Shown here one piece after another: positions 24,870 through 33,276 of a stretch of DNA of 43,675 nucleotides (position 1 is the stretch's first letter; every line of letters starts with the position of its first letter). The notes under the pieces are model-generated. The model was not told where the DNA came from, searched no databases, and worked only from the letters and a program-made list of their open reading frames with translations. The stretch is from Clostridia bacterium. GTDB lineage: Bacteria > Bacillota > Clostridia > Peptostreptococcales > Acidaminobacteraceae. The stretch is taken from NCBI GenBank assembly GCA_018399635.1, contig JAGYOH010000018.1, forward strand, positions 1-43,675, in the 5' to 3' direction. A program made the translations under genes and the position numbers.

Positions 24870-25875
24870 AACCAGGGTGGGACTCATCTTCGGCGGACAA
24901 TCCCAGGAGCATGAGGTTTCCATCATGACGGCCAGGGAGGTCCTCGGGGCCATGGACGAAAGCAAATATGCCGTTATCCTCTACGGCATCGACAAAAAGG
25001 GCTACTGGCGCCGGATGACCGGGATCCAGGATACCCTCACCCACCTGGACCATGACCTGCGGGGGCTGAAAATCCCCGGGGACATCGTGGATTCTCTGCA
25101 AAGGGATTGCGATGTGCTGTTTCCCCTCCTCCACGGTCCCTTCGGCGAGGACGGCAGGATCCAGGGCTTTTTTGAAATGATCGGCCTCCCCTATGTGGGC
25201 AGCGGGGTCCTGGGTTCCGGAGTGGCCATGGACAAGGAGGTCGCCAGAAGGCTGCTCAAGGCCAGGGGGATTCCCATGGTGGAAGCCCGGGTGCTTCGCC
25301 GCCACCAGGAGACGGACCCCGGCGGGCTCATCAGGGCTCTCGGTCTCCCCCTCTTTGTCAAGCCGGCCAATCTCGGCTCCAGCATCGGCATCAGCAAGGT
25401 CAAAACCCTTGATGACCTGAGGGCCGGCATTGCTGAAGCCTTCCGGTTCGATGACAAGATTCTCGTGGAGGAGGGCCGTGAGGTCAGGGAAATCGAGTGC
25501 GGGGTCCTGGGCAATGAAAACCCCAGGGTTTCCGGTGTGGGGGAGATCATTCCCTCCCATGAATTCTACGACTACGAGGCCAAGTACTTCGACGGCGGGG
25601 CTTCGAAGATCCTCATTCCGGCGGAACTGCCGGAGGAAACCGTGGCCAGGATCCAGGAGCTGGCCCTCAAGGCCTATCAGGAGCTCGAGCTCGAGGGTCT
25701 GGCCCGGGTCGACTTTTTCATCGACAAGACGGGGGGAGAGGTGTATCTCAACGAGGTCAATACCATGCCGGGATTCACCCCCTTCAGCATGTATCCCAGG
25801 CTTTTTCTAGAGGCGGGCCTGACCTATTCCGAGTTGATCGACCAGCTGATCGACCTGGGTCTGAAGGAGGCGTGA
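24862..25875 (+). CDS. ddl: D-alanine--D-alanine ligase
   Basis: It joins two D-alanines with ATP for peptidoglycan precursors. The true start is ATG 24862, overlapping the GntR gene; the frame is open further upstream only as a shadow. The 337-residue protein has VGLIFGGQSQEHEVSIMTA, the HGPFGEDG loop, KPANLGSSIGISK (ATP grasp) and YLNEVNTMPGFTPFSMYP near the C-terminus. The HGPFGEDGRIQG and SMYP variants are those of true Ddl/VanA-type ligases. Which second substrate (D-Ala or another) cannot be fixed by eye. Confidence 0.93.
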   Translation: MSKTRVGLIFGGQSQEHEVSIMTAREVLGAMDESKYAVILYGIDKKGYWRRMTGIQDTLTHLDHDLRGLKIPGDIVDSLQRDCDVLFPLLHGPFGEDGRIQGFFEMIGLPYVGSGVLGSGVAMDKEVARRLLKARGIPMVEARVLRRHQETDPGGLIRALGLPLFVKPANLGSSIGISKVKTLDDLRAGIAEAFRFDDKILVEEGREVREIECGVLGNENPRVSGVGEIIPSHEFYDYEAKYFDGGASKILIPAELPEETVARIQELALKAYQELELEGLARVDFFIDKTGGEVYLNEVNTMPGFTPFSMYPRLFLEAGLTYSELIDQLIDLGLKEA

Positions 25876-26295
25876 GTGGCCATGAGAAACGGCATGATCA
25901 GGATTTCGGCCTACATCGAGTCCGGTGAAGGGACCGACACCGTGGAATTCACCACGGAGGGAAGGGTGTCCCGGGACAAGGACGGCTGCCTGCTGGAGTA
26001 TACGGAATCCGAAGTCAGCGGCATGCGGGGGTCCCTGACCACCCTCAGGATCACCGGGGACAAGGTGGTCATGCACCGGGAGGGTTTCACTTCCTCGGTG
26101 ATGGAATTTGTCAAGGGGGAGCGTTATCAGTCGGAATACACCACCCCCTACGGGGTCTTCACCCTGGAGATTCTCACCCGCCACCTTACCTGCGACATGG
26201 ATGCGGAGGGCCGGGGGACCGTGGACATCCACTATGACATGAGTATCCGGGGACTTTCCCAGAGCGTCAACCGTCTCACCATCGAGGTGCTCTGA
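25876..26295 (+). CDS. DUF1934 family beta-barrel protein (YwiB-like)
   Basis: The 139-residue protein shows the DUF1934 pattern: a charged strand pair at the start, LLEYTESEVSGMRGSLTTLR, VVMHREGFTSSVMEF, YTTPYGVFTLEILTRHL and a closing DIHYDMSIRGLSQSVNRLTI. The family is a small lipocalin-like barrel of unknown role. The start is GTG 25876 or ATG 25882; GGAGG at 25866-25870 suits either. In Bacillus the homologue lies next to argS, which bears on the gene that follows here. Confidence 0.85.
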   Translation: MAMRNGMIRISAYIESGEGTDTVEFTTEGRVSRDKDGCLLEYTESEVSGMRGSLTTLRITGDKVVMHREGFTSSVMEFVKGERYQSEYTTPYGVFTLEILTRHLTCDMDAEGRGTVDIHYDMSIRGLSQSVNRLTIEVL

Positions 26296-26846
26296 TGAGG
26301 GCGGCCCTATTGAAAATTCTGATGGAAACCACGGGAAAAGAGGAGGCTGAAATCTGCCTCAGATCACCCCGTGAGGCCACCCGGGGCGTCTACAGCTCAC
26401 CGGTGGCCTTTTCCTTTTCTTTGGATCAAAGGCATGAAATACTCTCAGCCCTCACCGAGGCCCTGAAGGAGACCCCTCTCGAGGTCCGCCTGGTGGAGGG
26501 CCACCTCAATTTTCACCTCAGGGACCGGGTGGCCGTCAAGGATCTAGGGGCGGCTCCGGTGCCGATTCCTCTGGACCGTGCTTTTGCCGAGTTCCTTGGG
26601 CGGTTGCGCTTCCTGCAGGGGGTCCTGGGAAGAAATCACCAGAGGGGGGAGGTTTTGTGGTTGTATGACCGGGACCTCAAGACCGTCCTCAAAAAACTTT
26701 TCTTTGAAGGGGATCTTCCGGGAGGGGCGGCCCTCTTCGAGACCTTGGACCTTGAGACGGACTACCGAAAATTTTCCAAGGAAAAACTGCAGGCTCTCAC
26801 CACTTTCGTGGGCTACATCCTTGACAAGTTCGAGAAAAATGCCTAA
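26295..26846 (+). CDS. Small protein resembling arginyl-tRNA synthetase without its catalytic core
   Basis: The first 75 residues (EICLRSPREATRGVYSSPVAFSF... then LEVRLVEGHLNFHLRD) follow the pattern of the N-terminal additional domain of ArgS, in which a PK-(x)-GDYATN-like strand-helix unit ends in a GPGFINF-like segment. The second half is helical (FAEFLGRLRFLQGVL, DLKTVLKKLF, LQALTTFVGYILDKFEK) and could correspond to a DALR-type helical bundle. The HIGH and KMSKS motifs are absent and there is no room for a Rossmann core in 183 residues. It starts where the DUF1934 gene ends (ATGA overlap). Function is unknown; homology to ArgS is my inference. Confidence 0.5.
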   Translation: MRAALLKILMETTGKEEAEICLRSPREATRGVYSSPVAFSFSLDQRHEILSALTEALKETPLEVRLVEGHLNFHLRDRVAVKDLGAAPVPIPLDRAFAEFLGRLRFLQGVLGRNHQRGEVLWLYDRDLKTVLKKLFFEGDLPGGAALFETLDLETDYRKFSKEKLQALTTFVGYILDKFEKNA

Positions 26847-26884
26847 AATTGAGCATATAAGACGGATTTTAGGCGGTGAAGAAA

Positions 26885-28267
26885 ATGGTTCAGTTCAATC
26901 ATGAAACCTTTCAAAAAATCATTCAGCACGTCAGCGACGGGGTCCAGGTGGTGAACCTGTGGGGGCAGCTGGTCTTCTGCAACCGGCAGTCGGCCATCCT
27001 CGACGACATCAATATCGAGGAGTCCCTGGGCCGGCACATCACCGAACTCTACCCCTCCCTGGACGAGACCAATTCCACCATCCTCCGGGTCCTGGAAACC
27101 GGGGAGCCCATCCTCAACGTGGACCAGAAATACACCACCTACCTGGGCAACGAAGTCCACACGGTGAATTCCACCATCCCCCTCTTCGACGAAAAGGGGA
27201 AGCTGGCGGCGGCGGCGGAAATTTCCAGGAACATCACCGAGGTCAAAAAACTCTCGGAGCAGGTGGTGGACCTGCAGAAGGTGGTCCTCGGAGCCACGGA
27301 CCACTTCGTGGCGGACAAGCCCCTTTTCAATTTCGAGGACATCATCACAAGGGACCCCGCCACTCTGGAGACCCTGTCCCGGGCCATGAAGGCGGCCCAG
27401 AACGACGCCTCCATCCTGATCACCGGAGATACGGGAACGGGCAAGGAGCTTCTGGTGCAGGCCATCCACAACAATTCTCCCAGGCGGGACCACCCCTTCA
27501 TCGCCCAGAACTGCGCCGCCCTGCCGGAGAGCCTGCTCGAGGGCATCCTCTTCGGGACCCTCAAGGGGGGCTTCACGGGATCCACCAACCGGCCGGGGAT
27601 TTTTGAAATCGCCGGCGGCGGCACCCTCTTTCTCGATGAGATCAATTCCATGCCCATCCCCCTCCAGACCAAGATTCTCAGGGTCATTCAGGACGGCAGG
27701 TTCAGACGGATCGGAGACACCAAGACCCGGGAGGCCAATGTCAGAATCGTGGCCGCCATCAACAAGGACCCCCTGGACGCCATCGAGGCGGGGGAGCTCA
27801 GAAGGGACCTCTACTACCGCCTCAACACCATCACCCTTTCCTTGAGTCCCCTCAGGGAAAGGCAGGGGGATGTGGGCCTCCTCACCCGGCATTTCATCAA
27901 GAAATTCAACGGCAAATACTACCGCAACGTCCAGGGAATCACACCGGAGGCCTTGAAGGTCCTGGAGGATTTTTCCTGGCCGGGGAACATCCGGGAACTG
28001 GAGCACGTCATCGAGGGGATCATGAGTCTGACGGAATCCACCGTCATCGCCCTGGAGGACCTGCCCAGACAGCTCCTCAACGCCCCCTGGCGGCAGAAGC
28101 ACTTTCACCACCTCAATCTCAGGGCCCATGTCGAAGTCCTGGAGAACAGCCTGATCCGGGAGGCGCTCAGGGTCTCGGGAGGGAACATCTCCAAGGCCGC
28201 CGAGAGTCTCGACATCCCCAGGCAGACCCTGCAGTACAAGTTGAAAAAAATAAACGCCGATATTTAG
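26885..28267 (+). CDS. Sigma-54-dependent activator (PAS-AAA+-Fis) of the lysine operon
   Basis: The order of domains is PAS (residues about 5-125), AAA+ (about 150-390) and a Fis-type HTH at the end (GGNISKAAESLDIPRQTLQY). Walker A is GDTGTGKE near residue 182, Walker B GTLFLDEI, and WPGNIRELEHV is present. The sigma-54 contact loop reads GGFTGS instead of the usual GAFTGA. ATG 26885 is preferred to GTG 26876 by spacing from AGGCGGTGA. The gene is closed by a terminator and lies immediately ahead of a sigma-54 promoter that serves kdd-kam, so it very probably activates lysine fermentation, with the PAS domain as the sensor. Confidence 0.92.
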   Translation: MVQFNHETFQKIIQHVSDGVQVVNLWGQLVFCNRQSAILDDINIEESLGRHITELYPSLDETNSTILRVLETGEPILNVDQKYTTYLGNEVHTVNSTIPLFDEKGKLAAAAEISRNITEVKKLSEQVVDLQKVVLGATDHFVADKPLFNFEDIITRDPATLETLSRAMKAAQNDASILITGDTGTGKELLVQAIHNNSPRRDHPFIAQNCAALPESLLEGILFGTLKGGFTGSTNRPGIFEIAGGGTLFLDEINSMPIPLQTKILRVIQDGRFRRIGDTKTREANVRIVAAINKDPLDAIEAGELRRDLYYRLNTITLSLSPLRERQGDVGLLTRHFIKKFNGKYYRNVQGITPEALKVLEDFSWPGNIRELEHVIEGIMSLTESTVIALEDLPRQLLNAPWRQKHFHHLNLRAHVEVLENSLIREALRVSGGNISKAAESLDIPRQTLQYKLKKINADI

Positions 28268-28280
28268 GCGTTTTTTTCGT
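28252..28280 (+). terminator. Terminator of the activator gene
   Basis: AAACGCC (28252-28258) pairs with GGCGTTT (28267-28273) and a T-run follows. The stem includes the stop codon of the activator gene. Confidence 0.8.
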
Positions 28281-28309
28281 TTTTTGACCGGATTTGCCGG
28301 GTTTTGACA

Positions 28310-28325
28310 TGGCACAAAATTTGCA
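28310..28325 (+). promoter_or_regulatory. Sigma-54 (-24/-12) promoter of the lysine fermentation operon
   Basis: TGGCAC at 28310-28315, five bases, and TTGCA at 28321-28325 match the sigma-54 consensus TGGCACNNNNNTTGCW without a mismatch. It lies 36 bases before the kdd start codon and 30 bases after the activator's terminator, so enhancer sites are probably inside the activator coding sequence. Confidence 0.92.
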
Positions 28326-28361
28326 TGTTTACTGGGACAGAATAAACTTGGAGGTGTATCT

Positions 28362-29399
28362 ATGAAAAAAGGATGCAGATTCGGCACACACCGTGTCATT
28401 GAACCACCGGGGGCCTTGCCGCAACCCGCCACGAAGATCGACAACACCATGACCCTCTACGACAATGAGATTCTGATCGATGTCAAGACCTTGAACGTCG
28501 ATTCGGCCAGCTTCACCCAGATCAAGGAACAGGCCGGGGGGGATATTGAAAAGATCAAGCAGATCATGCTGGGTATCGTGGCCGAGAGGGGCAAGCACCA
28601 GAATCCCGTCACGGGCTCCGGCGGCATGCTCATCGGTACGGTCAAGGCCGTCGGTCCCGCCCTGGCGGGGAAAACCGACCTGGTCGTCGGGGACAAGGTG
28701 GCCACCCTGGTCTCTCTTTCCCTGACCCCCCTGAAGATTGATGAAATCCTTCAGGTCAGGATCGATATCGACCAGGTGGATATCAAGGGAGAGGCCATTC
28801 TTTTCGAGTCGGGCATCTACGCGAAACTGCCCGAGGACATTCCTGAAAATCTGGCCCTTTCCGTCCTGGACGTGGCGGGAGCGCCGGCACAGACCAGAAA
28901 GTACGTGAAAAAAGGGGATACGGTCCTGGTGATCGGCGGCGCCGGCAAGTCCGGCATGCTCTGCCTCTATGAAGCCAAGAAACAGGCGGGTCCCGAGGGC
29001 AGAGTGATCTGTCTGGCCCACAGTGAAAAGAGCGTGGGCAAGGTGAGGGATGCCGGTCTTGCGGATGATATTCTCATCGCCGACGCCACCCGGCCCGTGG
29101 AGGTCTACAACGAAATCAGCCGGATCACCGGGGGAGAGATGACGGATGTCACCATCAACTGCGTCAACATCCCCAATACCGAGATGACCTCGATCCTGGC
29201 CACCAAGGACGACGGCCTGATCTACTTCTTCAGCATGGCCACCAGCTTCACCAAGGCCGCTCTGGGCGCCGAGGGCGTCGGAATGGATACCACCATGATC
29301 ATCGGCAACGGTTACACCAGGGGTCACGCCGAGGTAGCCCTCGGCATCATGAGGGAGAGCCGGGCTCTCCGGGAGATTTATACCAAACTCTACGCTTAG
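28362..29399 (+). CDS. kdd: L-erythro-3,5-diaminohexanoate dehydrogenase
   Basis: It oxidatively deaminates 3,5-diaminohexanoate to 5-amino-3-oxohexanoate with NAD(P)+, the third step of lysine fermentation. The 345-residue protein starts MKKGCRFGTHRVIEPPGALP, and has GDTVLVIGGAGKSGMLCLYE as dinucleotide-binding loop (residues about 185-205) within a medium-chain-dehydrogenase-like fold. ATG 28362 follows TTGGAGGTG. Its identity is supported strongly by the kamA-E genes that follow in the same direction. Confidence 0.93.
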   Translation: MKKGCRFGTHRVIEPPGALPQPATKIDNTMTLYDNEILIDVKTLNVDSASFTQIKEQAGGDIEKIKQIMLGIVAERGKHQNPVTGSGGMLIGTVKAVGPALAGKTDLVVGDKVATLVSLSLTPLKIDEILQVRIDIDQVDIKGEAILFESGIYAKLPEDIPENLALSVLDVAGAPAQTRKYVKKGDTVLVIGGAGKSGMLCLYEAKKQAGPEGRVICLAHSEKSVGKVRDAGLADDILIADATRPVEVYNEISRITGGEMTDVTINCVNIPNTEMTSILATKDDGLIYFFSMATSFTKAALGAEGVGMDTTMIIGNGYTRGHAEVALGIMRESRALREIYTKLYA

Positions 29400-29409
29400 G
29401 AGGATGACA

Positions 29410-30642
29410 ATGAGACATTTTCAATCAGTTGCGCTTTACAAGGACGTCACTCAGGACCAGTGGGACGACTGGCAATGGCAGGTCAAGAACCGCATCACCG
29501 ACATCGAGACCTTGAAAAAGGTGGTTTCCATCACCCCCGAGGAAGAGGAGGGCATCGCCAAGACCCTTCAAATGCTGAGAATGGGGATCACCCCCTACTA
29601 CGCCCTCTTGATGGATGAGAAGGATCCCCACTGTCCCGTCAGGATGCAGGCGGTTCCCACCATCTACGAGACCCACAAGAGCCTTGCAGACATGGACGAC
29701 CCCCTCCACGAGGATGCCGACTCCCCGACGCCGGGACTCACCCACCGGTATCCTGACAGGGTCCTCTTCCTCATCACCGACATGTGCTCCATGTACTGCA
29801 GACACTGCACGAGAAGGCGGTTTGCGGGGTCCCAGGATACGGGAATGCCCCTGGACAAGATCGACAAGGCCATCGACTACATCGCCAGGACTCCCCAGGT
29901 CAGGGACGTGCTTTTATCCGGCGGGGACGCCCTGCTGGTTTCCGATGAGCGTCTGGAGTACATCATCAAAAAGCTCCGAGCCATCGAACATGTGGAAATC
30001 ATCCGCATCGGCAGCCGGGTCCCGGTGGTCATGCCGCAAAGAATCACACCGGAACTGGTGGCCATGCTCAAGAAATACCATCCCGTCTGGCTCAATACCC
30101 ACTTCAACCATCCCAAGGAAATCACGCCGGAGTCCACCAAGGCCATCACCCTGCTGGCGGATGCCGGAGTGCCTCTGGGCAATCAGTCGGTCCTCCTCAG
30201 AGGCATCAACGACAGCGTCACGGTGATGAAAAAGCTGGTGCACGAGCTGGTGAAAATCAGGGTCAGACCCTACTACATCTATCAATGTGACCTTTCCACG
30301 GGCATCGAGCACTTCAGGACCTCGGTCTCCAAGGGCATCGAGATCATCGAAGGCCTCAGGGGCCATACCTCCGGCTTTGCCGTGCCCACCTTCGTGGTGG
30401 ACGCCCCCGGTGGCGGCGGTAAAATCCCCGTCATGCCCAACTATGTGATTTCCCAGAGTCCCTACCACGTGGTCCTGAGAAACTACGAGGGGGTCATCAC
30501 CACCTATACCGAGCCCAGGGATTACGTGCCCATGGCGGATGAAATGGCCACTGAAGGGGTGCTCGGCCTGCTCAAGGGCAACCGCATCGCCCTGGAGCCC
30601 CAGGATCTGGAACGACATAAGCGCAATATCCACGAGGAATAA
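29410..30642 (+). CDS. kamA: Lysine 2,3-aminomutase
   Basis: This radical SAM enzyme with PLP interconverts L-lysine and L-beta-lysine. The cluster motif is C126-SMY-C130-RH-C133, within one residue of the positions in the well-studied Clostridium subterminale enzyme. GGDALLVSD, RIGSRVPVVMPQRI and the C-terminal VVDAPGGGGKIPV (residues about 330-342) with the PLP lysine region are all present; length 410 is normal. ATG 29410 is chosen because the ATG at 29404 directly abuts AGGAGG. It follows kdd by ten bases. Confidence 0.97.
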   Translation: MRHFQSVALYKDVTQDQWDDWQWQVKNRITDIETLKKVVSITPEEEEGIAKTLQMLRMGITPYYALLMDEKDPHCPVRMQAVPTIYETHKSLADMDDPLHEDADSPTPGLTHRYPDRVLFLITDMCSMYCRHCTRRRFAGSQDTGMPLDKIDKAIDYIARTPQVRDVLLSGGDALLVSDERLEYIIKKLRAIEHVEIIRIGSRVPVVMPQRITPELVAMLKKYHPVWLNTHFNHPKEITPESTKAITLLADAGVPLGNQSVLLRGINDSVTVMKKLVHELVKIRVRPYYIYQCDLSTGIEHFRTSVSKGIEIIEGLRGHTSGFAVPTFVVDAPGGGGKIPVMPNYVISQSPYHVVLRNYEGVITTYTEPRDYVPMADEMATEGVLGLLKGNRIALEPQDLERHKRNIHEE

Positions 30643-30643
30643 G

Positions 30644-31648
30644 ATGGCTCTGCTTCAGGCCCTGATCGGCAACTACAAGACCCTGTCCCTCATCGGGATG
30701 GTGAAGAACGCCGGCAAGACGACCCTCCTCAATGAGTTGATCCACGAGGCCGCAGGAAGTGATGTCATTCTGGGCATCACCTCCATCGGCTTCGACGGCG
30801 AGTGCATGGACAGTGTGACCAAGACCCCCAAGCCCAGGATCATGGCCCCCAGGGGGACCCTGATCGCCACGGCCAGGGACCTCATTGTCAGGACCGCCAT
30901 CAAGCTCGAGGTCCTCGAGGTGACCGACTACGAGACCATTCTGGGTCCCGTGGTGATTTTTCGCACCCTGAGGCCCGCCTATGTGGAGCTGGTGGGTCCG
31001 AGGAGTTCCGAGGGAATCCGCGAGGTGTCCCGGCTCATGCTCAAATGGGGGGCCGGCCTGGTGGTCATCGACGGCGCCCTGGACCGGAAAAGCTCCGCTT
31101 CGCCGGCGGTGGCCGACGGGGTTTTTCTCTCCACAGGAGCGGCCCTTTCCAGGGACATGTCCCTGGTGGTCCAGAAGACCCTGCACCAGATTGAACTGCT
31201 GCGGCTGCCCGAGGTGAAGCATCACCGGGAGGCCTTCGAAGCCCTGAGGCGACAGGGGAGAATCGGGATTCTCGATGAATCCGGGGAGATGGCGGTTCTG
31301 GGCTTGAAGACGGGGATCAACGCCGGAGAAGCCCTCAGGAACCATCTGAAAAAAACCTCTGAAGCCGTCTTTTTTCCGGGGGCCATTACCTACGGGACCC
31401 TGCTTGAAATGGTGGAAGCCGGTGTCATGATCGTGGTCACCGACGGTTCAAAGGTCTTCATCACCCGGGAAAAATATCAGGAACTGGTGGCCAGGGGACT
31501 GAGGGTCGAGGTCCTCGAGGCCATCAACTTGCTGGGTCTGAGCATCAATCCCGTGGCCCCCAAGGGCTACTACTTCGACCCGGAGGCCCTGAGAGCGGCC
31601 TTTGAAACAAAATTGAAGGATCTGATGATCATCAATGTCTATGACTGA
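30644..31648 (+). CDS. kamB: KamB, P-loop protein of the lysine aminomutase operon
   Basis: The 334-residue protein has a P-loop, GMVKNAGKTT (residues about 18-27), close to the N-terminus. Start ATG 30644 lies one base after the kamA stop; the frame is open upstream only as a shadow of kamA. KamB is always found with KamC beside lysine 5,6-aminomutase, and the pair has been proposed to act as a reactivating chaperone that exchanges damaged adenosylcobalamin. That role is from family knowledge, not from the sequence. It is intact here, unlike its partner. Confidence 0.85.
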   Translation: MALLQALIGNYKTLSLIGMVKNAGKTTLLNELIHEAAGSDVILGITSIGFDGECMDSVTKTPKPRIMAPRGTLIATARDLIVRTAIKLEVLEVTDYETILGPVVIFRTLRPAYVELVGPRSSEGIREVSRLMLKWGAGLVVIDGALDRKSSASPAVADGVFLSTGAALSRDMSLVVQKTLHQIELLRLPEVKHHREAFEALRRQGRIGILDESGEMAVLGLKTGINAGEALRNHLKKTSEAVFFPGAITYGTLLEMVEAGVMIVVTDGSKVFITREKYQELVARGLRVEVLEAINLLGLSINPVAPKGYYFDPEALRAAFETKLKDLMIINVYD

Positions 31649-31663
31649 ACAAAGGGAGAGCCT

Positions 31664-33276
31664 ATGACATTTATCGACGCTTCCAGAAAAAAATTGGAAT
31701 TCGATGTGATATTGGAAAAAATCAAGGTTTCCAGTCTGTACGGACGGGAAGCGAAGGACCGGCTTGATTTTTTTGTGTTGCCGGAAAAGCTTGAGAAGGA
31801 GTACGACCGCATCGAGGCGGTGGTCCATCGGCTGGAGTACAACAAGATCACCGTGAGCAGACTGAGAAACATCCTGGGCGGCTTCAAGGAGATCCGCACC
31901 ACCCTGAACCGCCTCGAGGAGGGCACGGTCCTGGCCGAGGTGGAGCTCTACGAGCTCAAGCTCTTTGCCCTGGGGGTCAGGCAGATTCTTGAACTCCTTG
32001 AAGCATTCAAGGGGTTTCCCCAGGACCTGCTTCCCCCGAGACTTGAGGCGGTAGAAAGCCTCCTGGACCCGGAGGGGGAAGGCATTCCCACCTTCATGAT
32101 CTATGACAGCTACTCCGAGGCTCTGAAGCAGGTGAGAGCCCGGATTGAAAAGAAGTCCCGGGAGCTGGAGGCGGGCAGGCGGGAGTTGACGGCGGACCTG
32201 ATGGCGACCTATCAGGTCCCCGTCAAGGGCTGGGGGGAGCTCAGAATCGCCCGGTCCCATGAAAGTTTTGAAAAAATCAAGGCGGATCCAGAGGACTCGG
32301 CTACAATTCCGAGGGCTATGGTCTGCGAACTTCCAGGTGGACCTGAGCCATGCCTTCGGAGAGCCCTGGAGGCCATCAGTCCCTAAGGCCGAGGAAAGCG
32401 ATCTGGAGACTGCGTCAAAAGAAAACTGTCTGAAAAGCTGAGGGAAAAGCCCTGCCTCTTCTTCCGGGAGGACACGCAAAAGATCGGCCACCTGACCTGA
32501 CCCTGGCAAGGCGGCTCGCTAAGGCTATCAGCTGACGCGGCCGGTTTTGACTTGAGAAAACGAGATCGTCATCGAGGGGTTTATTCCGGTCCTGACCGTC
32601 TTCGACGGGACGCCATGACCTAGCACCCCCATCGACATTGTTTTGAAAGGGGGACCACGTGATCACCGCTCCACATGGGGGCGACCGTGACCCTCAATCT
32701 CATCGGCCAGGTGGGTGGGGCTATACCAGTTCGGCCTCTTTGTGCCGGCCGGCCGTCTGGAGTTCAGCTTGAGGAGCTTTTTCACGTTTCCGTGGGGATA
32801 CCCAGGACATGACCATGGGCCCAGCAGCTTTGCCGAGAAATGATGTAGTCTCTAAAGCCCTGGCCAGGGTGATCAAGAGCGCCGAGGGAAGGGGTCTGAT
32901 CCTGGTGGACGAGCTGTCCCGGGGGACCAATCCCCAGGAGGGCTACGCCATTTCCAGGAGCCTCACGGATTATCTCAACCAGCGGTCCACCATCAGCGTT
33001 TTCACCACCCACTTCGACGGCATCACCCCGGGCAAGATGCATTATCAGGTGAAGGGGCTGAGGGATCTTGATTTTGACGCCCTGGAGAGCCGTGAATCGG
33101 TGCTCAAGAACCTCCATCAGAGGATGGACTACCGCCTGGAGGCGGTCAGGGAGGACCGGCAGGTGCCCAAGGAGGCCCTGCCCATTTCAAGACTTTTGGG
33201 GCTTGAGGAGGAAATTCTTCAAAAGGCCCAGGAATATTTAAGGATAGAACACGAGAGGAGGCAACACAATGAGTAA
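31664..33276 (+). pseudogene. kamC: KamC, MutS-like ATPase, disrupted by many small indels
   Basis: The N-terminal 230 residues (31664 to about 32300) and the last 155 (32809-33276, LSRGTNPQEGYAISRSLTDYL, the MutS-like Walker B and H-loop region) are clean. Between about 32300 and 32815 recognisable pieces (EDTQKIGHL, EIVIEGFIPVL, TVTLNLIGQV, CQDMTMG-like) occur in shifting frames with several stops. The ATP loop expected as TGPNMGGKT is shortened and has lost its lysine. With 1613 bases in all, the length fits one intact gene of about 540 codons. Either it is a recent pseudogene or this 500-base stretch is badly sequenced or assembled. It starts behind AAAGGGAG and overlaps kamD by eight bases. 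Confidence 0.88.

Noticed and set aside
26843-28450. 535-residue open frame on the minus strand
   Set aside because: It is the shadow of the sigma-54 activator gene and runs through that gene's terminator and the -24/-12 promoter; its Gly/Asp-rich composition is typical of such shadows.
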